From contig JAJFHR010000331.1 of assembly GCA_021775515.1 (NCBI GenBank), positions 1 to 6,073 of the forward strand: 6,073 nucleotides of DNA, read 5' to 3'. The position numbers were made by a program, and so were the translations under genes. This document shows positions 1-5,701 of the stretch, piece by piece (the first letter of the stretch is position 1; the number at the start of each line of letters is the position of its first letter). The notes under the pieces are model-generated. The model made no database searches, had not been told where the DNA came from, and saw only the letters and a list, made by a program, of their open reading frames with translations. This DNA is from Hyphomicrobiales bacterium. Lineage in GTDB: Bacteria; Pseudomonadota; Alphaproteobacteria; Rhizobiales; JAJFHR01.

Positions 1-1
1 C

Positions 2-307
2 ACTGTGAATGCTCTGGCGATCAATATCGGTCAAAAAGGTGAGCGCACCACATTGTCACTCAGACCTGAACGAATTGAAATAAATCCTTCCAACGGTTCG
101 GTACCGAATACGCTGGAAGGCAAAATTGAAGAACTGATTTATCTGGGCGATCACGTGCGAACACGGATGTCGGTGAGCGGCAATGACGAGTTCATCGTCA
201 AAGTGCCAAACACCTATGGCCACAAATTGTTGCAAGAGGGTGAAACAGCAACAGTTGGCTGGATGACTGATGACTGCCGGGCACTTGATGCCCTGGCAAG
301 TTCATAA
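2..307 (+). CDS. ABC transporter ATP-binding protein, C-terminal TOBE part (partial, PotA-like)
   Basis: This is the 3' end of a gene that begins before the window, since the frame is open from base 2 to a TAA at 305-307. About 101 residues are visible. They match the C-terminal TOBE_2-type regulatory domain of PotA-family ATPases: an LRPERI segment near the start, an EELIYLGDH strand-turn and a closing DDCRALD motif, all typical of the subunit that powers polyamine or related uptake. The Walker A, Walker B and signature motifs would lie upstream and cannot be seen. In the complete protein the nucleotide-binding domain would sit on the cytoplasmic face and hydrolyse ATP, coupling to the two permeases encoded downstream. 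The binding-protein and permease genes that follow strongly support this role. The GTG at base 5 is internal and not the true start. The substrate cannot be deduced from this domain. Confidence 0.9.
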   Translation, partial: TVNALAINIGQKGERTTLSLRPERIEINPSNGSVPNTLEGKIEELIYLGDHVRTRMSVSGNDEFIVKVPNTYGHKLLQEGETATVGWMTDDCRALDALASS

Positions 308-333
308 GTAAACGGAAAACCTTAGATAACCGG

Positions 334-361
334 TTGACGTTTAACTGAACGGCGGTAACGC
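334..361 (+). promoter_or_regulatory. Possible promoter for the binding-protein gene (weak)
   Basis: TTGACG at 334-339 is a good match to a sigma-70-type -35 box, but the best-placed -10 candidate, TAACGC at 356-361 after a 16-base spacer, is poor. The position, in a 147-base gap between the ATPase gene and the binding-protein gene, is where a promoter would be expected. I rate it as a candidate only. Confidence 0.25.
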
Positions 362-383
362 AAGCCGACCATTTTGCGAAAAC

Positions 384-399
384 CCGGCACATGTGCCGG
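384..399. repeat. Perfect 16-bp palindrome, possible operator
   Basis: CCGGCACATGTGCCGG equals its own reverse complement. It lies about 55 bases upstream of the binding-protein ribosome-binding site and downstream of the candidate promoter at 334-361. Each half-site is 8 bp with no spacer, as for a site bound by a dimeric regulator. As RNA it could also fold into a 6-bp stem with a CATG loop, but no T-tract follows, so it is not a standard intrinsic terminator. Whether it is an operator or an mRNA-stabilising hairpin cannot be decided from sequence alone. Confidence 0.5.
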
Positions 400-438
400 A
401 ACATAGTTAAGGCCACTCAAAAAGTTGGGTGGAAATTT

Positions 439-445
439 AAGGGAG
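439..445 (+). promoter_or_regulatory. Ribosome-binding site that fixes the binding-protein start
   Basis: AAGGGAG lies 9 bases upstream of the ATG at 455. This supports that ATG over the in-frame codon at 425, which would put about ten charged, non-signal residues in front of a clean export signal. Confidence 0.75.
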
Positions 446-454
446 AGAGAGCAT

Positions 455-1543
455 ATGAATAAAGCACTCAAATATAGCATATCCGCCGCAGTTGCGGCGG
501 TGGTTGGTCTTAGCGCTTCTGCTTGGGCCGCCGAACTTACCGTCGTTTCGTGGGGTGGTGCCTACACAAAAAGTCAGGTGAAGGCTTATCACGAACCTTT
601 CACAGCCAAAACCGGCGTGAAAATCAATTCCGAAGATTATTCAGGCGGCCTGGCGGAAGTCAAAGCTCAGGTTGAATCCAAGAACGTCAAATGGGACATC
701 GTTGACGTTGAACTTTCAGATGCCGTGCGTGGCTGTGACGAAGGTCTGTTGGAAACTATTGATCCTGCAATTCTTCCCCCTGCCCCAGACGGAACACCGG
801 CAGCAAAAGACTTCATCGATGGCGCTTTGTCAGATTGCGCAGTTGCTAACATCGTCTGGTCGACGATTTATGCCTATGACAAGACAAAATTCCCAAACAA
901 TGCTCCGAAAACAATGGCAGACTTCTTTAATGTCAAAGATTTTCCTGGCAAACGCGGCATGCGCAAAGGTCCAAAGCCGAACCTTGAATTTGCTTTGATG
1001 GCCGATGGCGTTGCTCCTGGAGATGTCTACAAAATGCTTGCTACTCCAGCAGGTGTTGATCGTGCCTTTGCTAAACTCGACTCGATTAAAGATAGTGTCG
1101 TGTGGTGGGAAGCCGGCGCACAGCCTCCGCAACTTCTTGCTGATGGTGAAGTGGCTATGACGACAGCCTACAACGGTCGTATTTTCGGTGCTGTTGCTTC
1201 CGAAAATAAACCGTTTGAAATTGTCTGGGATGGTCAGATCCTTGATCTTGACCTTTTTGTCATTCCCAAGGGAGCGCCAAATAAGAAAGAAGCGTTGGAA
1301 TTCATCGCATTTGCAACAGATACCCAACGTCTTGCAGATCAGGCAAAATATATTTCCTACGGCCCTGCTCGCAAATCTTCGGGACCTCTCGTTGGTAAAT
1401 TCCAGGACGGCAAAATCGATATGGCACCTCATATGCCGACAGCGGCTGATAATATGAAGGTTGCGCTATTGAATGACTTTGCATTCTGGGCTGACTATCA
1501 AGACGAGCTGAATGAGCGTTTCACCGCTTGGTTGGCTAAATAA
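455..1543 (+). CDS. Periplasmic substrate-binding protein of a polyamine-type ABC importer (PotD/PotF-like)
   Basis: A 362-residue exported protein that should capture substrate in the periplasm and hand it to the permeases encoded downstream. Residues 1-25 are a classic Sec signal peptide: MNKALKY, an alanine/valine core, then AWA with cleavage near A25/A26. The mature part begins ELTVVSWGGAYT, the first strand of PotD-family (COG0687) binding proteins, followed by WDIVDVE near 80-86, the IVWSTIYAYD hinge strand near 133-142, and GEVAMTTAYNGR near 231-242. DLD at 264-266 aligns by eye with the Trp-x-Asp ligand site of E. coli PotD, so the Asp is kept but the aromatic is replaced. Cys94 and Cys128 are the only cysteines in the mature part and could form a disulfide. 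The length is normal for the family. The start is set by the ribosome-binding site at 439-445. A strong hairpin follows 11 bases after the stop. The substrate is probably a polyamine or related cation, but this subfamily is not well enough characterised to be sure. Confidence 0.92.
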   Translation: MNKALKYSISAAVAAVVGLSASAWAAELTVVSWGGAYTKSQVKAYHEPFTAKTGVKINSEDYSGGLAEVKAQVESKNVKWDIVDVELSDAVRGCDEGLLETIDPAILPPAPDGTPAAKDFIDGALSDCAVANIVWSTIYAYDKTKFPNNAPKTMADFFNVKDFPGKRGMRKGPKPNLEFALMADGVAPGDVYKMLATPAGVDRAFAKLDSIKDSVVWWEAGAQPPQLLADGEVAMTTAYNGRIFGAVASENKPFEIVWDGQILDLDLFVIPKGAPNKKEALEFIAFATDTQRLADQAKYISYGPARKSSGPLVGKFQDGKIDMAPHMPTAADNMKVALLNDFAFWADYQDELNERFTAWLAK

Positions 1544-1554
1544 AACATGATGTA

Positions 1555-1589
1555 AAAAACAAGGGCGGGTTGATCCTGCCCTTGTTTTT
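1555..1589 (+). terminator. Intrinsic terminator or attenuator after the binding-protein gene
   Basis: Twelve perfect pairs join 1555-1566 to 1578-1589 (AAAAACAAGGGC with GCCCTTGTTTTT). Three more inner pairs, one of them G-T, close a five-base TTGAT loop. The right arm ends in five T residues, and the left arm is A-rich, so the hairpin could work in either direction, although no convergent gene is present. It separates the binding protein from the permeases. Partial read-through would give more binding protein than permease, as is common in ABC importer operons. Confidence 0.85.
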
Positions 1590-1654
1590 CTGCCTTAGAG
1601 AATTCCTTGTAAATCTTAAATTTGCGAGAAACAGACAACGAAAGGCTGAGGGTA

Positions 1655-2926
1655 ATGGTCGATACGGCCTTAAATACGACAAGCGTTGCGGACGGTCTTT
1701 TAACAGACGATGGTAAATCGCTAAAAGCCAAACTTGCGCTGGCAACCCGCCGCAATAAGCTCAGAGCCTTTTTGCTGGTTGCACCTCTGCTGGTTTTTAT
1801 TCTCGTGACATTTCTGTGGCCTATTGGCGTCATGCTTTACCGCAGCGTCTACAGCCCTAATTTCGGTGAAACATTTTATCGAACCGCCATCGCCATTAAA
1901 GACTGGGATGGTAAAGACCTGCCCAGTGAAGACGTTTTTGCTGCTTTTGTCGCCGATTTGGTGCAAGCAAAAAAAGACCGCACGATCGGCAAGGCCGGTA
2001 CGCGCATCAACTATGAAATATCCGGAGCCCGCAGCCTGTTTACAAGCAGCGCGCGCAAAGCAAAAAAGCTTGAACCTCCCTATAAAGAAGCACTGATCGG
2101 GGTGAAAGAACAGTGGGGTGAACGCAATCTCTGGTCCACAATCAAAAGGCTGACAGGTTCCTATACCGCCAGTTTCTATCTTGCTTCACTTGATCGGCGG
2201 TACAACAAAGATAATCAGATCGTCACGCAGCCCGAAGAAAGACAGATTTATTTGCCGCTGTTTTTGCGAACGTTCTGGATCGGCGGCCTGGTCATGGTCT
2301 TCTGTATCATTCTGGGCTACCCCATCGCTTATCTTCTGTCGATATTGCCTCTTCGTACCAGCAACCTGTTAATGATCATGGTGTTGTTGCCGTTCTGGAC
2401 GTCTCTTCTTGTCAGAACAACGGCGTGGATCGCCATTCTGCAAAGAGAGGGGATCGTCAATGATGTACTGGTTTTCTTGCGAATAATCTCTGACGAAAAC
2501 CGAATTCAGATGATTTATAATCAGGCCGGCACCATCATTGCCATGACGCATATATTGCTGCCCTTTATGGTGCTGCCTCTTTACAGCGTCATGAAGACCA
2601 TCCCGCCAAGTTATATGCGGGCAGCCCGCTCACTGGGGGCAACCCAGTTTACGGCTTTCACCAGAGTGTATATGCCGCAAACACTGCCCGGTGTTGGGGC
2701 CGGATCGGTCCTGGTATTTATTCTTGCTATTGGCTACTACATCACACCTGCGCTTGTCGGTGGCCGCACCGGAACGTTGATCAGTAACGTCATTGCCGGC
2801 CATATGCAGAAATCGCTTAATTGGGGACTGGCTGCCGCCTTAGGCTCGTTATTATTGGCGAGCGTGCTAGTGCTTTATTGGTTGTACAACAAGATTGTTG
2901 GTGTCGACAAAATGAAGTTCGGTTAG
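1655..2926 (+). CDS. ABC transporter permease, PotB/PotH-like, with a large periplasmic insertion
   Basis: A 423-residue inner-membrane subunit that should form half of the substrate channel. About six hydrophobic segments are visible, near residues 37-61, 206-229, 237-261, 290-313, 347-369 and 390-416. The cytoplasmic EAA loop that docks on the ATPase is clear at about 320-346 (RAARSLGA, then YMPQTLPGV). E. coli PotB is under 300 residues; the excess here is a hydrophilic stretch at about 62-205 between the first two helices. By the positive-inside rule (RRNKLR before helix 1) this stretch faces the periplasm, and it is rich in lysine, arginine and glutamate. The ATG at 1655 is preferred. 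AAAGG at 1641-1645 lies 9 bases before it and GAGGG at 1648-1652 lies closer. A TTG at 1622 would add 11 residues with no better signal. The gene probably shares a transcript with the next permease, 31 bases downstream. Substrate specificity is inferred from context only. Confidence 0.9.
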   Translation: MVDTALNTTSVADGLLTDDGKSLKAKLALATRRNKLRAFLLVAPLLVFILVTFLWPIGVMLYRSVYSPNFGETFYRTAIAIKDWDGKDLPSEDVFAAFVADLVQAKKDRTIGKAGTRINYEISGARSLFTSSARKAKKLEPPYKEALIGVKEQWGERNLWSTIKRLTGSYTASFYLASLDRRYNKDNQIVTQPEERQIYLPLFLRTFWIGGLVMVFCIILGYPIAYLLSILPLRTSNLLMIMVLLPFWTSLLVRTTAWIAILQREGIVNDVLVFLRIISDENRIQMIYNQAGTIIAMTHILLPFMVLPLYSVMKTIPPSYMRAARSLGATQFTAFTRVYMPQTLPGVGAGSVLVFILAIGYYITPALVGGRTGTLISNVIAGHMQKSLNWGLAAALGSLLLASVLVLYWLYNKIVGVDKMKFG

Positions 2927-2944
2927 CGGAAACACCCGAAAAAT

Positions 2945-2950
2945 TGAGGA
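2945..2950 (+). promoter_or_regulatory. Ribosome-binding site of the second permease
   Basis: TGAGGA lies 7 bases before the ATG at 2958, within the 31-base gap after the first permease gene. It is a good match and supports this start, with no room for a separate promoter. Confidence 0.7.
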
Positions 2951-2957
2951 AATAATA

Positions 2958-3869
2958 ATGGCTCTACCTTCATATGCAGGACCCGGCGAGCGGATTTGGT
3001 ACTATAGTTTTCGTGTTGTCTGCGGAGCTATTTTCCTGTTTTTGATCCTGCCTGTCCTCATCGTGGTTCCGCTGTCATTTAATGCCGAGCCCTATTTTAC
3101 CTTCACGTCCGGCATGCTTTCGTTCGATGCCGATGCATTTTCCCTGCGCTGGTATGCGGATATTTTTAAAAACGGCATGAGTGCGCCAAATGATGCATTT
3201 AGCTGGGCCTGGATTAGCGATAGCTGGAGCAATGCTCAGTGGGTGCATTCAACCAAGAACAGTTTTTTCATTGCTATTTGGGTGACTATTCTTGCTACCA
3301 GTCTGGGAACGCTCGCCGCCCTTGGTTTAAGCCAGTCGGAATTGCCGTTCCGCGGTGCCCTGATGGGTATCCTGATTTCACCAATGATCGTTCCGTTGAT
3401 TATTACCGCAGCGGGTATGTATTTCTTCTACTCTGATGTTGGGCTTGCCCAGACTTATATCGGAGTAATCCTGGCTCATACGGCATTGGGGACGCCCTTT
3501 GTGGTAATTACCGTCACCGCCACCATGATCGGGTTTGACAGAAGTCTGATCCGCGCCGGGGCTAATTTGGGCGCGCAACCGCACACAGTATTTTTCAAGG
3601 TAATTATGCCGCTGATCCTGCCCGGGGTTATCTCCGGCGGCTTGTTTGCCTTTATTACCTCGTTTGATGAAGTCGTGGCGGTTTTGTTCCTTTCAGGTTT
3701 TGAGCAGCGGACAATCCCGCGCCAAATGTGGTCAGGTATCCGGGAACAGATCAGCCCGACAATTCTGGCGGTGGCGACCATACTCGTGTGCATCTCAATA
3801 GTCCTGCTTTCGACTGTTGAAATTCTTCGGCGCCGATCCGAAAAAATGCGAGGCATCAGACCGGTATAG
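2958..3869 (+). CDS. ABC transporter permease, PotC/PotI-like
   Basis: A 303-residue inner-membrane subunit, the partner of the preceding permease. Hydrophobic segments are visible near residues 18-40, 101-123, 133-158, 165-190, 213-245 and 267-289. The EAA motif for contact with the ATPase is at about 199-223 (RAGANLGA, then VIMPLILPGV), with glycine at the expected place. FDEVVAVLFLSG near 236-247 is a typical PotC-family segment. E. coli PotC is about 260 residues; the extra length lies mostly in the first periplasmic loop (about 41-100), which is rich in Trp, Ser and Asp. Both permeases are therefore extended on the periplasmic side after helix 1. The positively charged tail (LRRRSEKMRG) is cytoplasmic. 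The start at 2958 has a good ribosome-binding site. The next gene begins 33 bases after the stop, so co-transcription is likely. Confidence 0.93.
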   Translation: MALPSYAGPGERIWYYSFRVVCGAIFLFLILPVLIVVPLSFNAEPYFTFTSGMLSFDADAFSLRWYADIFKNGMSAPNDAFSWAWISDSWSNAQWVHSTKNSFFIAIWVTILATSLGTLAALGLSQSELPFRGALMGILISPMIVPLIITAAGMYFFYSDVGLAQTYIGVILAHTALGTPFVVITVTATMIGFDRSLIRAGANLGAQPHTVFFKVIMPLILPGVISGGLFAFITSFDEVVAVLFLSGFEQRTIPRQMWSGIREQISPTILAVATILVCISIVLLSTVEILRRRSEKMRGIRPV

Positions 3870-3902
3870 GCAAGCTCACAGAAACTCTCGAAAGAACCGG
3901 TA

Positions 3903-4658
3903 ATGCGCTCGTTGGCGAAATGTTCTGAAACCCGCTTGCCGGCCTGGTTTAGAGCCTGTTTCGCCTTGGTAGTATTCTCTCTTGTAATTATTGTTGGCCC
4001 GTCACGAAGCGGACCTGCATCGACGGCTCTTGGCGCGAAACATATCGTTGACCTTGCTCTGATTCTTGCCGTTGATTGTTCATACAGTGTTGATACGGTT
4101 GAATTCCGGCTGCAGATGGACGGCCTATCCCGGGCCTTTCGTGATCCCGAGGTAATTGCGGCCATCCAAAATGGCCCCTCCGGGCGCATTGCGGTTTCGG
4201 TAGTGCAATGGTCAGACGCCAAGAACCAGGTGGTCGCCATTCCCTGGACAATAATCTCCGGTGAAACTTCCTCTTTGAATTTGTCGTCCCGGCTGGCCCA
4301 GACACCCAGATATACCGCTGCAGGCGGCACCTCCATTACCACGATGATCAAAAAGGGAGCGACGATGCTCTCGCGATTGCCGTTTTATGCTGAGCGCAAG
4401 GTTATAGATATTTCTGCCGATGGCCGGAATAACAATGGCGGCGATCCGCGCCCGGCGCGCAGCATAGTTGTTGCAAACGGTATCACCATTAACGGGCTCG
4501 CGGTTATCAATGAAGTTGTCACTCTCGATAAATATTTCGAAAGTCACATCACTGGCGGCCCTGGTAACTTCGTTATTGTTGCCAATGATTACAAAGCCTA
4601 TGCCACTGCCATTAAGCGCAAATTGATATTGGAGATACTCGGCCCCAACCTGGTCTAA
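3903..4658 (+). CDS. DUF1194 family protein, secreted or membrane-anchored VWA-like
   Basis: A 251-residue protein matching the DUF1194 family, which is common in alphaproteobacteria and has a von Willebrand factor A-like fold. Residues 1-17 are basic, and about 18-32 form a hydrophobic export or anchor segment. The domain starts at VDLALILAVDCSYSVD (49-64). The full MIDAS metal set is present: Asp58, Ser60 and Ser62 of DxSxS, Thr143 in GGTSI, and Asp173 in ISADGRNNNGGD. Other family marks are IPWTIISG (113-120), ITINGL near 194-199, GGPGNFV near 218-224 and a C-terminal AIKRKLILE. The fold suggests metal-dependent protein binding outside the cytoplasm, but no function is established for the family. 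It lies 33 bases after the permease gene with no terminator between them, so it is probably the last gene of the transporter operon. The ribosome-binding site is weak (GAAAGA at 3890-3895), which suggests low or coupled translation. Confidence 0.88.
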   Translation: MRSLAKCSETRLPAWFRACFALVVFSLVIIVGPSRSGPASTALGAKHIVDLALILAVDCSYSVDTVEFRLQMDGLSRAFRDPEVIAAIQNGPSGRIAVSVVQWSDAKNQVVAIPWTIISGETSSLNLSSRLAQTPRYTAAGGTSITTMIKKGATMLSRLPFYAERKVIDISADGRNNNGGDPRPARSIVVANGITINGLAVINEVVTLDKYFESHITGGPGNFVIVANDYKAYATAIKRKLILEILGPNLV

Positions 4659-4681
4659 CTAGGGTCAGGTCTGGTTTTATT
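4645..4681 (+). terminator. Intrinsic terminator at the end of the transporter operon
   Basis: Bases 4645-4655 pair with 4663-4674 in 11 pairs, with one bulged C at 4671 and two G-T wobbles, closing a seven-base loop (TAACTAG). TTTTATT follows directly at 4675-4681. The hairpin overlaps the last codons and the stop of the DUF1194 gene, with the stop codon at the start of the loop. It is a reasonable end point for the transcript of the permeases and DUF1194. Confidence 0.55.
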
Positions 4682-4778
4682 GAAACGTTTTTGGAAGATG
4701 CAGCGTTCTCGTTTAAAGTCAGGGAAGCGAATCACTTAATATTGTTTTTTCGCTCACAGATAAGCGGGTTGGGCATTT

Positions 4779-5024
4779 ATGGCGCTACGTTTCGCAACAA
4801 CGTGTCTGAAAATAATTGTGGCATCCCTGCTCGTCGGTTTGGTTCTCTCTGCCCTCAACATAACCGCCGAACAGGTGTTGAATGATGTTGGCGTTACGCC
4901 TGAAAAAATACTGCTTTGGATGCAAAGCGGAATAAAATGGGCGCTGCCGAATATCCTGCTGGGCTCCATTGTCATTGTGCCTGTGTGGATTGTTATTTAT
5001 TTATTCCGGCCCCCGCGCGGCTAA
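4779..5024 (+). CDS. Small two-helix inner-membrane protein, DUF6460-like
   Basis: An 81-residue protein with two hydrophobic helices, about residues 9-27 (LKIIVASLLVGLVLSAL) and 57-77 (NILLGSIVIVPVWIVIYLF). They are joined by a hydrophilic stretch containing VTPEKIL. The pattern of a first helix with VGLVLSAL and a last helix with LLG, IVIVP and a final Arg resembles, from memory, the short DUF6460 membrane proteins of Hyphomicrobiales. I could not run a profile search, so the family is tentative. The ribosome-binding site is weak (GGGTTGGG at 4766-4773). The gene stands alone, 120 bases after the DUF1194 gene and its terminator and 63 bases before the nuclease-like gene. No function is known to me. 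A different reading frame at 4691-4885 has no membrane or family pattern and is rejected. Confidence 0.7.
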   Translation: MALRFATTCLKIIVASLLVGLVLSALNITAEQVLNDVGVTPEKILLWMQSGIKWALPNILLGSIVIVPVWIVIYLFRPPRG

Positions 5025-5032
5025 GGCACGCA

Positions 5033-5058
5033 TTGTTGAAGTATATCTTCTTCAATAA
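5033..5058. repeat. Inverted repeat upstream of the nuclease-like gene
   Basis: TTGTTGAAG at 5033-5041 pairs with CTTCAATAA at 5050-5058 in nine pairs, one of them G-T, around an eight-base loop. No T-tract follows, so it is a poor terminator for the small membrane-protein gene. Its right arm overlaps the place where a -35 box would lie for the -10 at 5073, and a short palindrome CAGGCCTG (5059-5066) follows. It could be a regulatory dyad or chance. Confidence 0.35.
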
Positions 5059-5072
5059 CAGGCCTGTTCCTT

Positions 5073-5078
5073 TATACT
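5073..5078 (+). promoter_or_regulatory. Candidate -10 box for the nuclease-like gene
   Basis: TATACT matches five of six bases of the TATAAT consensus and lies 9 bases before the ATG at 5088. The matching -35 region is weak, the best being TTCAAT at 5051-5056 with a 16-base spacer. Transcription would start around 5085, almost at the ATG, and there is no Shine-Dalgarno sequence between them. This points to a leaderless or nearly leaderless mRNA. Confidence 0.45.
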
Positions 5079-5087
5079 AACAGCATC

Positions 5088-5660
5088 ATGGCCTTTGTAT
5101 CAGCATGCAAAACATTGTTCAGTGGCGCACGGTTAACGCTTCTGTCTCTCTTTTTGGGCCTCGGGGTGCCGTACTCCAGCTTTGCTGCGGTTGAAGAAAT
5201 TACTGGCATTGCTCAGATTGTCGATGGTGATACATTCAAGATCGACGATAAAACCATCCACCTTTTTGGCATTGATGCACCAGACATCGAACAACAATGC
5301 CGTATATATCAGTTGGAATGGCCGTGCGGCCAACGTTCCATCGTTACGCTTGAACGCCTGATTGCGCAAAAACCGGTGCGGTGCGAATTAGTCGACACTG
5401 GTTCTCAGAACGACGATAAACTTGTCCACGCTAATTGTTATAACTATGAAAACGTTAATCTCAATTCCGCGATGATCGGCTCTGGCATGGCCTTGCCCCT
5501 GCTGAGCCAATCGCAGCGATATGCGACCGCAGGAAGATACGCAAAGATTAAGCGGCTGGGCTTGTGGTCTGGAAGGTTCATCCCTCCAGCGGAATGGCGC
5601 GAGGGTAAACGCTTCAGGCCGATCGGCCAGCCCTTTAAACGCAGAAATCTTAAAGATTAA
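5088..5660 (+). CDS. Exported thermonuclease-family (SNase-fold) protein, catalytic residues substituted
   Basis: A 190-residue protein with an export signal (basic residues K8 and R15, core LTLLSLFLGLGV, probable cleavage after SFA near residue 33). The SNase fold is marked by IVDGDTFKID (44-53) and LFGIDAPD (59-66), plus the conserved cysteines of the alphaproteobacterial branch at 71, 80, 99 and 117 (WPCGQ, VRCE, HANC). The C-terminal GLWSGRFIPPAEWR is also typical. The metal-site aspartates Asp48 and Asp63 are kept. However, the residue matching catalytic Arg35 of staphylococcal nuclease is His58, Glu43 is Asp66, and the expected second catalytic Arg (Arg87, usually in D-x-Y-G-R) is absent: residues 101-125 hold no arginine. 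The family cuts DNA and RNA, but this member may be weak or inactive, perhaps a binding protein. The basic tail (KRRNLKD) could contact nucleic acid. The start lacks a Shine-Dalgarno sequence. The next gene, moaE, begins 106 bases downstream and has no functional link. Confidence 0.85.
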   Translation: MAFVSACKTLFSGARLTLLSLFLGLGVPYSSFAAVEEITGIAQIVDGDTFKIDDKTIHLFGIDAPDIEQQCRIYQLEWPCGQRSIVTLERLIAQKPVRCELVDTGSQNDDKLVHANCYNYENVNLNSAMIGSGMALPLLSQSQRYATAGRYAKIKRLGLWSGRFIPPAEWREGKRFRPIGQPFKRRNLKD

Positions 5661-5701
5661 CCTTTGAAACCCTGACTGTGCTGGTCCGATGGAGGGATGA
5701 A
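5577..5701. repeat. 12-bp perfect inverted repeat across the 3' end of the nuclease-like gene
   Basis: TTCATCCCTCCA at 5577-5588, inside the coding region, is the exact reverse complement of TGGAGGGATGAA at 5690-5701, in the intergenic stretch before moaE. The arms are 101 bases apart. They could pair in the mRNA or be a remnant of a local inverted duplication. Confidence 0.5.

Noticed and set aside
198..416. A 72-codon open frame on the - strand over the ATPase end and the intergenic gap
   Set aside because: No family resemblance. It overlaps the TOBE coding region and the palindrome, and no ribosome-binding site stands out.
425..454. Longer N-terminus for the binding protein from the in-frame codon at 425
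   Set aside because: The extra residues are charged and would mask a perfect signal peptide. The ribosome-binding site at 439-445 serves the ATG at 455.
830..1432. A 200-codon open frame on the - strand inside the binding-protein gene
   Set aside because: It is fully antisense to a clear PotD-family gene, with no domain pattern in the translation.
1622..1654. TTG start for the first permease
   Set aside because: It would add 11 charged residues without a better ribosome-binding site. The ATG at 1655 is preferred.
3476..4351. A 291-codon open frame on the - strand across the end of the second permease and the DUF1194 gene
   Set aside because: It lies opposite two well-supported genes, its translation shows no recognisable family, and its composition (many Arg, Thr and Ser) is typical of an antisense shadow.
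4726..4754. AGCGAA/TTCGCT inverted repeat upstream of the small membrane-protein gene
   Set aside because: Only six pairs around a 17-base loop, which is easily chance. The T-run lies inside the loop rather than after the stem.
4691..4885. A 64-codon open frame on the + strand overlapping the small membrane-protein gene
   Set aside because: No membrane, signal or domain pattern. The overlapping frame at 4779-5024 has two clear helices and a family-like pattern.
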